This document shows, piece after piece, positions 57,486 to 64,000 of a stretch of DNA of 64,000 nt. The notes below the pieces were generated by a model. The model had not been told where the DNA came from. It ran no database searches and was given only the letters and a program-made list of their open reading frames with translations. Numbering within the stretch: position 1 is the first letter of the stretch; the number at the start of each line of letters is the position of its first letter. Source of the DNA: Methylomonas sp. EFPC3 (GTDB lineage Bacteria; Pseudomonadota; Gammaproteobacteria; Methylococcales; Methylomonadaceae); contig NZ_CP116398.1 in assembly GCF_029643245.1 (NCBI RefSeq), positions 1,984,001 through 2,048,000 of the forward strand, given 5' to 3'. A program made the translations under genes and the position numbers.

Positions 57486-58499
57486 TCAACGGCGTTTACG
57501 CCGCATTTTTTTTTTACTGCTGAATTCATCCATCTTCGCAGCGGCCTGTTCGAACTGAGCCTCGGCCTTTTCGAAAGACTGCGACATATTCTCGAAAGCG
57601 TCAGATTTTGTCGCGTTGCCATCGATAGCAGGATTCAAGCTGGATTGAGGACCTAACGAACCGCTTCCGGCCGGCCGCTTCGGCTTGTCGACCGCCTTTG
57701 CCGGCTTTGCCGAACTCGTTTCGTCCTCTATCGCCGAATCCACATCGATATCGTAAGTTTCGGCCGAGTGCTTACCGTCGTTAACCAGATTCTGCCGGTA
57801 TTGCAAAAACGATTCGCGGGTAAACACGTAAGGATCCAACGCCGCCTCGTCGATGAAATTTAATGCACCTTCGGCATTGGCCCTGTCGTTAATCCCCTCG
57901 ACAATACCAGTGCCCGGCAGGTAAGTACTCGGGTTTGCCGCCCGATCGAGAATGCTGGCCGAACCGTCGCGAATTGTGGTCGGGCCTAAAATCGGCAGCA
58001 CCAAATAAGCTCCCTGATCGACTCCCCATACCGCCAGCGTCTGACCGAAATCCTCAACATTGCTTTGCATACCTAAATCACTGGCAACATCGAACAGCCC
58101 CAACAAACCGATAGTCGAGTTGGTCAAAAACCGGCCAGTATCGGATGCCCCCTGACTAACCTTACCTTGCAGGAAGTCATTCAAAACGACGTTGATACCC
58201 TTCAAATTGGTGAAAAAATTAGTCACGCCGGTTTCCATGAAATCCGGAGTAATGAATTTGTAACCGTCGGCTACCGGTTTAAGCAAATACTTATCCAGGC
58301 CCATATTGAAACCATACATCGATCGGTTGAAACCCTCGTAAGGATCGACCGAATTGGTTTTGGACTCGGCAATATTGGTGGTTCCTAGATCTTTTGGTTC
58401 CGTACTCGCGCAACCGCCGACCGATAAAGCACCGGAAAACAGCACGGCCCACATCAAGCCGGCTTGGCTTTTACCTTGATAACAGGGGTTAAAAAACAT
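57486..58499 (-). CDS. mlaA: MlaA/VacJ-family outer-membrane lipoprotein with extended tail
   Basis: The 337-residue protein has a lipoprotein signal ending VGGC and the MlaA core: DPYEGFNRSMYGFN, INVVLNDFLQGKV, GRFLTNSTIGLLGLFDVA, QGAYLVLPILGPTTIRD. MlaA removes surface phospholipid with porins and passes it to MlaC. After about residue 235 it has a Ser/Pro/Lys linker, a short coiled-coil and a basic end (SSKKKMRRKRR) not found in standard MlaA. It lies 20 bases after hpnM in a minus-strand pair, suggesting hopanoid or lipid traffic. A GTG directly before the chosen ATG is equally possible. Confidence 0.92.
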   Translation of the reverse strand: MFFNPCYQGKSQAGLMWAVLFSGALSVGGCASTEPKDLGTTNIAESKTNSVDPYEGFNRSMYGFNMGLDKYLLKPVADGYKFITPDFMETGVTNFFTNLKGINVVLNDFLQGKVSQGASDTGRFLTNSTIGLLGLFDVASDLGMQSNVEDFGQTLAVWGVDQGAYLVLPILGPTTIRDGSASILDRAANPSTYLPGTGIVEGINDRANAEGALNFIDEAALDPYVFTRESFLQYRQNLVNDGKHSAETYDIDVDSAIEDETSSAKPAKAVDKPKRPAGSGSLGPQSSLNPAIDGNATKSDAFENMSQSFEKAEAQFEQAAAKMDEFSSKKKMRRKRR

Positions 58500-58519
58500 C
58501 ACTCACAATTCCTGGCAAA

Positions 58520-59125
58520 CTATTGTTTCGCGTAACTTTCAATTTTTTCGTTGATTTTGGCAATCAAAGCATCGAAACCTTCCCGACTCAAAACACTGGT
58601 ATATTCCGACCTTTTCAATGCCAAATCGCTGACGCCATCCGCTATTATATTGATAATTCGCCAACCATCGTCCTTTTTCTTCATCATGTAGTCGAATTTG
58701 ACGTCTTTCTCGCCGGGAATCAATAGATTGGTATGAATTACCACGCCGCCGCGGCCAGTCTCTTCCTCAGAAACGAAATTAAACGATTCCCCGGAAAAAT
58801 CTTTGAAATTATGCGCATACGCGGAAACGCTGAGCCGGCTGAACACTGTTTCCAATTTTTCCTGTTGCTCAGGAGTCAACTCCTCCCACTGCTTACCGAC
58901 CACAATACGAGCGATTTTTGGCAAATCGTGACTTTTCTTAACCAGTACGTCCAATTTGTCATAACGGCCGTTGAAGCCCAAGGTTTTGCCTTGCTTCATT
59001 ATGCCCAGCAATTCGTTTTGAAACTCGTCGACCACCTGTCTCGCAGTCTGCTCTTCCGCCGTCGCCAACGGAGAGAACATTAGAAACACAAGCAAGCCCA
59101 GTACGGAATACATTCTGTTGAACAT
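58520..59125 (-). CDS. hpnM: MlaC/Ttg2D-family lipid-binding protein, HpnM type
   Basis: The 201 residues have a signal peptide (MYSVLGLLVFLMFSPLATAE) and the MlaC domain: ARIVVGKQWEELTPEQQEKL, a central strand VVIHTNLLIP and DDGWRIINIIADGVSDLALK. Members next to hopanoid genes are called HpnM and are thought to carry lipids across the periplasm. It sits between hpnH and mlaA on the same strand. The MlaC role is established for the family; a hopanoid cargo is inference from context. Confidence 0.88.
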   Translation of the reverse strand: MFNRMYSVLGLLVFLMFSPLATAEEQTARQVVDEFQNELLGIMKQGKTLGFNGRYDKLDVLVKKSHDLPKIARIVVGKQWEELTPEQQEKLETVFSRLSVSAYAHNFKDFSGESFNFVSEEETGRGGVVIHTNLLIPGEKDVKFDYMMKKKDDGWRIINIIADGVSDLALKRSEYTSVLSREGFDALIAKINEKIESYAKQ

Positions 59126-59161
59126 AACGCTTATCGAAACCTCATATTTAGAGCGACTATT

Positions 59162-60265
59162 TTAAGATTCGACTTTGACCGGAATTTCCGAAATCGAACT
59201 TTTTTTGTAATTCATCACGAACTCGGGCTGTTTCTCCGGCAACATGTCCCCCGCAGTTTTCGGCCCGCGAATCTTTGCAAGCAGGGCTTTCAACGGATTA
59301 GCCAAGGTATCTTCAACCGCAGTAGCTTCATAACCGCAATGCGCCATGCAGTTAGCGCATTTGGGATTCTTCACGGTACCGTATTTCTCCCACGGCGTAG
59401 AGTCCAACAGTTCCTGAAACGAGGAAGCATTGCCCTCGTCCGCTAACAAATAGCAAGGTTTTTGCCACCCGAACACATTGCGGGTTGGATTACCCCACGG
59501 TGTGCAATCGTAGTTCTGATTGCCGGCCAGAAAATCCAAATAAAGCGAGGAGTGGTTCAGCTTCCACTTTCTGGTCTTGCCGATTTTGAAAATGCCGCGG
59601 AATAAGTTTTTAACTTCCAAGCCTTTAATAAAGACGTCTTGACGTGGCGCCCTCTCGTAACTGAAGCCAGGCGCGATCGTTACACCTTCCACGCCAAGTT
59701 CCATCGCATAATCCAGAAACTCGGCGACTTCTTCCGGGGTTTCGCCCTGGAACAGCGTGCAGTTGATCGTAACCCGAAACCCCTTGCTGAGAGCCAATTT
59801 GATCGCTTCTACCGCGATATCGAATACACCGTCCTGACAGACCGATGCGTCGTGACGGTTTTTCAAGCCATCCAGATGCACAGAGAATGTCAGGTAAGGC
59901 GACGGCTTGTAATCGTTGATGCGCTTTCTCAACAACAATGCGTTGGTGCACAAATAGACGAATTTCTTTCTGGCGACGATGCCTTCGACGATTTGCGGCA
60001 TTTCCTTGTGAATCAATGGTTCCCCGCCCGGAATAGAAACCATCGGCGCACCGCATTCATCCACTGCATCCAGACACTCTTGCACAGACAAGCGCTTATC
60101 CAAAATGTCGTCCGGATAGTCGATCTTACCGCAACCGGCACAAGCCAGATTACATCTGAACAAAGGCTCCAGCATCAAAACCAAAGGGTACTTTTTGACT
60201 CCTTTAATTTTTTGCTTGATCAGATAACTACCCACAGCCAATTGCTGACGTAAAGGAACACTCAC
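59162..60265 (-). CDS. hpnH: Adenosyl-hopane-forming radical SAM enzyme HpnH
   Basis: The GTG at 60265, with GGAG nine bases upstream, gives 367 residues starting VSVPLRQQLAV, matching the family start; a TTG at 60280 is less likely. The radical SAM cluster motif is CNLACAGC followed by GKIDYPDDIL, then SIPGGEPLIHKEM and a C-terminal CANCMAHCGYEATA cysteine set. HpnH joins a 5'-deoxyadenosyl radical to diploptene to start the C35 side chain. A 455-base gap separates it from the divergent squalene synthase gene. Confidence 0.95.
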   Translation of the reverse strand: MSVPLRQQLAVGSYLIKQKIKGVKKYPLVLMLEPLFRCNLACAGCGKIDYPDDILDKRLSVQECLDAVDECGAPMVSIPGGEPLIHKEMPQIVEGIVARKKFVYLCTNALLLRKRINDYKPSPYLTFSVHLDGLKNRHDASVCQDGVFDIAVEAIKLALSKGFRVTINCTLFQGETPEEVAEFLDYAMELGVEGVTIAPGFSYERAPRQDVFIKGLEVKNLFRGIFKIGKTRKWKLNHSSLYLDFLAGNQNYDCTPWGNPTRNVFGWQKPCYLLADEGNASSFQELLDSTPWEKYGTVKNPKCANCMAHCGYEATAVEDTLANPLKALLAKIRGPKTAGDMLPEKQPEFVMNYKKSSISEIPVKVES

Positions 60266-60280
60266 GGCATTATTCTCCAA

Positions 60281-60735
60281 AAACTTTCAAGACTTTCAGC
60301 TACGACGCTGTTACAAAAAAACAACAGCATTCGAGCCATTACTATCGGGAGCGCGCCCAAACCAACGACCACCAAGCCAGAGAAACAAGCGGACGCACAA
60401 CTAGATGTGGTAAGAATACTACTTTTTTATACCTTGCTCCAGTCGAAATACGCAAAAAACAACAACCTACTTGGGAAGTACTTTGCAAAACCACAACCAT
60501 CACAGATTCAAACCCCGCCGCCTGCAAACCCAGCCCTACAAAATATGCCTTATAAATCATAACGAAAGCACACCAAACAAGAACCAAAATCCCAAACAGC
60601 AATATCAATCTCAGCAAATTTGCCTTAAAGCAACATCGCTTTGCAAAACCCCAACAAACAGTCTATCATTGCCGCTACCGATAGTTAGACTAAAAAGTAA
60701 ATGAACGGATTTCACCCCCCATCGATAACCCGGAA
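60281..60735. other. AT-rich divergent intergenic region
   Basis: This gap between hpnH and squalene synthase is A/C-rich and lower in GC than the genes. It should contain both promoters; TTGCCG (60669-60674) and TAAAAA (60691-60696) are a weak pair toward squalene synthase. No coding frame with a start signal is seen. Confidence 0.45.
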
Positions 60736-61791
60736 TTGCTGAAACAGCTATCCGACCAAGAACTTCAAGCCGTGCTGCTTGAAGGCGTGTCGCGTACGTT
60801 TGCGCTGACCATTCCGCAGTTGCCGAAAACGCTCTATCCGGCCGTGGCCAATGCTTATCTACTCTGTAGAATCGTCGACACTATCGAAGACGAAGTTTCC
60901 CTTAGCCCAGCACAAAAAAAGGGCTTCTGCGACCGTTTTATTGACATCGTTAAGACCGGCCGCGGTGCTGAGGCGTTTGCCGCCGAATTGGCTCCGCTGC
61001 TTTCCGCACAAACCATTCCGGCCGAGCACAGCCTGATCCGGCTGATCCCCCGCGTCATCGCCATCACCCACAGCCTCTCGACCCCACAAATAGACGCGTT
61101 GGCGTGCTGTGTGGAAACCATGGCCGGCGGCATGCCGGTTTACCAGGCCCTCGACCTGCACGCCGGTCTGAAAACCATGAAAGACATGGATGACTATTGC
61201 TACTACGTGGCCGGCTGTGTTGGCGAAATGCTGGCAAAACTGTTCTGCCACTACTCGACGGAAATCGATCAGCATCGGCCGGAACTGCTGAAGCTATCGG
61301 TCTCGTTCGGCCAAGGCTTGCAAATGACCAACATTCTGAAAGACATCTGGGACGACGCCAAACGCGGAGTATGCTGGCTGCCGCAGGACATATTCGATGA
61401 AACCGGCTTCGATTTGGCCGATCTGACGCCGACCACCAACGACGAACGCTTCCGCAAGGGCCTGGAGCGCCTGATCGGTATCGCCCACGGCCATTTGCAA
61501 AACGCATTGACCTACACCCAACTGTTGCCCAGCCACGAAACCGGCATCCGCAACTTCTGCCTGTGGGCACTGGGCATGGCGGTGTTGACCTTAAAGAAGA
61601 TCAAACAGCACCTGGACTTCAACGAATCCAATCAGGTCAAGATCAGTCGCAACAGCGTCAAGGCCACGATTATCGCCAGCAAATTATCGGCACGCAGCAA
61701 CTGGCTGCTGTCACTGCTTTTCAATCTCACCAGCAGCGGCTTAAAAACCCCTGACTGGCAGTATTCACCCGTATCTCACACTGGACCATAA
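60736..61791 (+). CDS. Squalene synthase (eukaryote-like, farnesyl-diphosphate farnesyltransferase)
   Basis: The 351-residue reading has GVSRTFALTIPQLP (17-30), the first Asp-rich motif DTIED (48-52), the YCYYVAGCVGEML region, and the second site QMTNILKDIWDD, all as in one-protein squalene synthases rather than the HpnCDE route. It condenses two farnesyl diphosphates to squalene. The first usable codon is TTG at 60736 without a good ribosome-binding site. An ATG at 60701 would be in frame if the six-C run at 60715-60720 had seven Cs, so the true N-terminus is uncertain. It ends 9 bases before shc. Confidence 0.9.
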   Translation: MLKQLSDQELQAVLLEGVSRTFALTIPQLPKTLYPAVANAYLLCRIVDTIEDEVSLSPAQKKGFCDRFIDIVKTGRGAEAFAAELAPLLSAQTIPAEHSLIRLIPRVIAITHSLSTPQIDALACCVETMAGGMPVYQALDLHAGLKTMKDMDDYCYYVAGCVGEMLAKLFCHYSTEIDQHRPELLKLSVSFGQGLQMTNILKDIWDDAKRGVCWLPQDIFDETGFDLADLTPTTNDERFRKGLERLIGIAHGHLQNALTYTQLLPSHETGIRNFCLWALGMAVLTLKKIKQHLDFNESNQVKISRNSVKATIIASKLSARSNWLLSLLFNLTSSGLKTPDWQYSPVSHTGP

Positions 61792-61800
61792 GGAATCGCC

Positions 61801-63759
61801 ATGTTTACTGAAGCCCCTGTAGAGACCAGCAATCACGACTTTTCCCAACACAGCTCGGCGGCTGCCATCAGCCCGGGCAAAATTCAAGCCGCGATCGACC
61901 GAGCGCAGGCGAAACTGCTCGGCTTGCAAAATCCGGCCGGCTATTGGGTATTCGAACTCGAAGCCGACTGCACCATTCCGTCCGAATACATCATGATGAT
62001 GCATTACCTGGACGACATTAACGAAGAACTCCAAGCCAAGATCGCAGTTTATCTGCGTAGCCGGCAAAATCCGGATGGCAGCTATCCGCTATTCACCGGC
62101 GGCCAGGGCGACATCAGCTGCAGCGTCAAGGTGTATTACGCCTTGAAAATGGCCGGCGATCCGATCGACGCGCCGCATATGGTGCAACTGCGCAACTGGA
62201 TCCTGAGCCAAGGCGGCGCGGCGCGCGCCAACGTCTTCACCCGAATCGCACTGGCAATATTCGAGCAACTGCCTTGGCGCGGCGTACCCTACATTCCGGT
62301 CGAAATCATGCTGCTGCCCAAGTGGTTTCCGTTCCACTTGGACAAAGTGTCTTATTGGTCGCGCACCGTGATGGTACCGCTGTTCATCCTGTGCACGCTG
62401 AAGGCCAAAGCCAAGAATCCGCATAAGGTAGACATCCTGGAATTGTTCGTGGTGCATCCGGACGAAGAAAAGCATTATTTTCCCGAGCGTACGCTGCTGA
62501 ATAAATGCTTTCTGGCGCTGGACCAACTGGGCCGCGTGACCGAACCGTTGATTCCGCAGAGCATGCGTAAGCGCGCGATAGACAAGGCCTTGACTTGGTT
62601 TACCGAGCGTTTGAACGGCGAAGACGGCTTGGGCGGCATCTTTCCGGCCATGGTCAACGCCTACGAGGCCATGCTGCTGCTCGGTATGCCGCACGACCAT
62701 CCAAATGTCGCAATCGCCCGCAAATCCATCGACAAACTGTTGGTGATTAAGGAAGACGAAGCGTATTGCCAGCCTTGCCTGTCCCCGGTCTGGGATACTG
62801 CCCTGGCCAGCATGGCGCTGATCGAAGCCGACAAGCGCGGTAACGCACCGCAACTGGCACAAGCCAACGACTGGCTGAAAAGCGTGCAACTGTCCGACGA
62901 ACCGGGCGACTGGCGCGTCAGCAAACCTGATTTGGCCGGTGGCGGCTGGGCATTCCAATTCGCCAACCCGCATTATCCCGATGTCGACGATACCGCAATC
63001 GTCGGTTTCGCGATGGCCGAATCCGAGCAAGACGGTTTGGACGAATCCATCCACCGCGCTACCCGCTGGATCGTCGGCATGCAGTCCAAAAACGGCGGTT
63101 ACGGCGCGTTCGATGTCGACAACACCTATTACTATCTGAACGAAATTCCGTTCGCCGACCACGGCGCCCTGCTCGACCCGCCAACCGTCGACGTCAGCGC
63201 CCGCTGCGCGATGCTGATGGCCCGCGTCGCCAAAGGCCACGACGAATACCGCCCTGCGCTGCAACGCACCATCGAATATATCCGTAGCGAACAGGAAGCC
63301 GACGGCTCCTGGTTCGGCCGCTGGGGCACCAACTACATTTACGGCACCTGGTCCGCTTTGTTGGGTCTGGAGCAAACCGACTTACCGAAAACCGACCCGA
63401 TGTACGTCAAAGCCGCCGCATGGCTGAAAAGCGTGCAGCGCGAGGACGGCGGCTGGGGCGAAGACAATCTGAGCTACCACGACGACCGGAAATACCGCGG
63501 CCGCTACCACTTCAGCACCGCCTTTCAAACCGCCTGGGCGGTGTTGGGCCTGATTGCCGCCGGCGAAGTACACAGCAAAGAAGTCAAGGCCGGCATCGAG
63601 TTTTTGTTGCGCAGCCAGCAAGCCGACGGCGTTTGGAACGATCCCTGCTTTACCGCACCGGGTTTCCCGCGCGTGTTTTATTTGAAGTACCACGGCTACG
63701 ACAAATTCTTCCCGTTGTGGGCACTGGCCAGATACCGTAACGAATTGCACAAACACTAA
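61801..63759 (+). CDS. shc: Squalene-hopene cyclase
   Basis: The 652-residue protein contains the catalytic DVDD (394-397) within YPDVDDTAIVGF and several QW repeats, such as QNPAGYWVFELEAD near the start, QREDGGWGEDNLSY and QADGVWNDPCF near the end. It folds squalene into hop-22(29)-ene and hopan-22-ol at the membrane. AAGGA lies upstream of the ATG. Length and motifs are normal. Co-directional with squalene synthase before and hpnG after, so substrate supply, cyclisation and side-chain trimming are co-expressed. Confidence 0.97.
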   Translation: MFTEAPVETSNHDFSQHSSAAAISPGKIQAAIDRAQAKLLGLQNPAGYWVFELEADCTIPSEYIMMMHYLDDINEELQAKIAVYLRSRQNPDGSYPLFTGGQGDISCSVKVYYALKMAGDPIDAPHMVQLRNWILSQGGAARANVFTRIALAIFEQLPWRGVPYIPVEIMLLPKWFPFHLDKVSYWSRTVMVPLFILCTLKAKAKNPHKVDILELFVVHPDEEKHYFPERTLLNKCFLALDQLGRVTEPLIPQSMRKRAIDKALTWFTERLNGEDGLGGIFPAMVNAYEAMLLLGMPHDHPNVAIARKSIDKLLVIKEDEAYCQPCLSPVWDTALASMALIEADKRGNAPQLAQANDWLKSVQLSDEPGDWRVSKPDLAGGGWAFQFANPHYPDVDDTAIVGFAMAESEQDGLDESIHRATRWIVGMQSKNGGYGAFDVDNTYYYLNEIPFADHGALLDPPTVDVSARCAMLMARVAKGHDEYRPALQRTIEYIRSEQEADGSWFGRWGTNYIYGTWSALLGLEQTDLPKTDPMYVKAAAWLKSVQREDGGWGEDNLSYHDDRKYRGRYHFSTAFQTAWAVLGLIAAGEVHSKEVKAGIEFLLRSQQADGVWNDPCFTAPGFPRVFYLKYHGYDKFFPLWALARYRNELHKH

Positions 63760-63760
63760 C

Positions 63761-64000
63761 GTGAGTTGCGGAATCGTCGTTGCGCTGCCGGAAGAACTTG
63801 CGACCCTGACCAGCCGCAAATTAGCGCAGGGCGAATGCTTGAGACTTTGCGACGACACGCTGGTCGCCTACGCCGGCGCCGGGCCGCACAACGCCGCCAA
63901 CGCGGCAAATCTGTTGATTGCCAAGGGCGCCAATCGTTTGATCAGTTGGGGTTGCGCCGCTGCGCTGGCGCCGCAACTGCGGCCGGGGCAATTGGTGATC
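63761..64000 (+). CDS. hpnG: Hopanoid phosphorylase HpnG, N-terminal part (runs off window)
   Basis: A GTG one base after the shc stop opens a frame to the window end: 80 residues, starting with CGIVVALPEEL and including YAGAGPHNAANAANLLI and LISWGCAAALAPQLRPG. This is the start of the nucleoside-phosphorylase fold of the HpnG family, which removes adenine from adenosylhopane to give ribosylhopane. It needs HpnH product, whose gene is upstream. The 3' part is missing, so the family call rests on the N-terminus and on context. Confidence 0.87.
   Translation, partial: MSCGIVVALPEELATLTSRKLAQGECLRLCDDTLVAYAGAGPHNAANAANLLIAKGANRLISWGCAAALAPQLRPGQLVI

Noticed and set aside
60342-60617. 91-codon minus-strand open frame between hpnH and squalene synthase
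   Set aside because: AT-rich promoter gap, hydrophobic by chance, no ribosome-binding site or family match.
62089-63375. 428-codon minus-strand open frame opposite shc
   Set aside because: Antisense shadow of squalene-hopene cyclase without a recognisable family.

Overview
The window looks like chromosome from a gammaproteobacterial methanotroph of the Methylomonas/Methylococcaceae type. The evidence is a homolog of formaldehyde-activating enzyme, a cytochrome P460-family protein, a hopanoid locus (HpnH, squalene synthase, squalene-hopene cyclase, start of HpnG) and many TonB receptors and RND/HlyD proteins. Genus is inferred from gene content, not from a marker gene. I saw no rRNA, tRNA, CRISPR array, intact transposase or integrase.

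Layout. (1) 1-8320: two HDOD proteins, then a tight run of a GAF-HlyD membrane fusion protein, an M50 zinc metalloprotease with PqqD-like and HlyD-like parts, a C-terminally shortened SecA-like ATPase and a third HlyD-type adaptor. This looks like a dedicated envelope export/processing machine without its substrate in view. (2) 8518-15603: a chemoreceptor with a CXXCH haem motif, a DUF2339/DUF3999 pair and a POT-family transporter. (3) About 15.6-32.7 kb: an accessory region. It starts with two decayed gene fragments, whose intact relatives lie near 28 and 32 kb, and a long inverted repeat. It then holds a PepSY membrane protein with a TonB receptor, an AT-rich orphan gene, a three-gene operon (two exported Rossmann proteins and an MFS/nucleotide-transporter-like protein), a TlpA-like thioredoxin, and a four-gene operon (TonB receptor, His-rich membrane-anchored protein, NapH/CcoG-like Fe-S protein, CcdA/SafE-like protein). 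A DUF4198 protein and a lipoprotein resembling an ADP-ribosyltransferase-fold domain follow. The content suggests acquisition and periplasmic reduction of a metal, copper or iron.

(4) 32.8-46.9 kb: DctA-type carrier, a large hybrid histidine kinase, a TetR-controlled tripartite RND pump with a visible operator, and a third TonB receptor. (5) 47.1-50.6 kb: flavin-binding PNPOx-like protein, Fae homolog that appears to lack the catalytic histidine, cytochrome P460-family protein behind a perfect 18-bp-arm palindrome, CvfB-like S1 protein and a small membrane protein. (6) 50.7-53.3 kb: ParE and an exported protein resembling phage tail tube gp19.

(7) 53.9-64 kb: isoprenoid-to-hopanoid supply line. 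xseB-ispA-dxs-apt run forward; mlaA and hpnM, for envelope lipid transport, and hpnH run in reverse; squalene synthase, shc and hpnG run forward to the window end. Dxs and IspA make farnesyl diphosphate, squalene synthase joins two of them, Shc cyclises squalene to hopene, and HpnH and HpnG extend the side chain.
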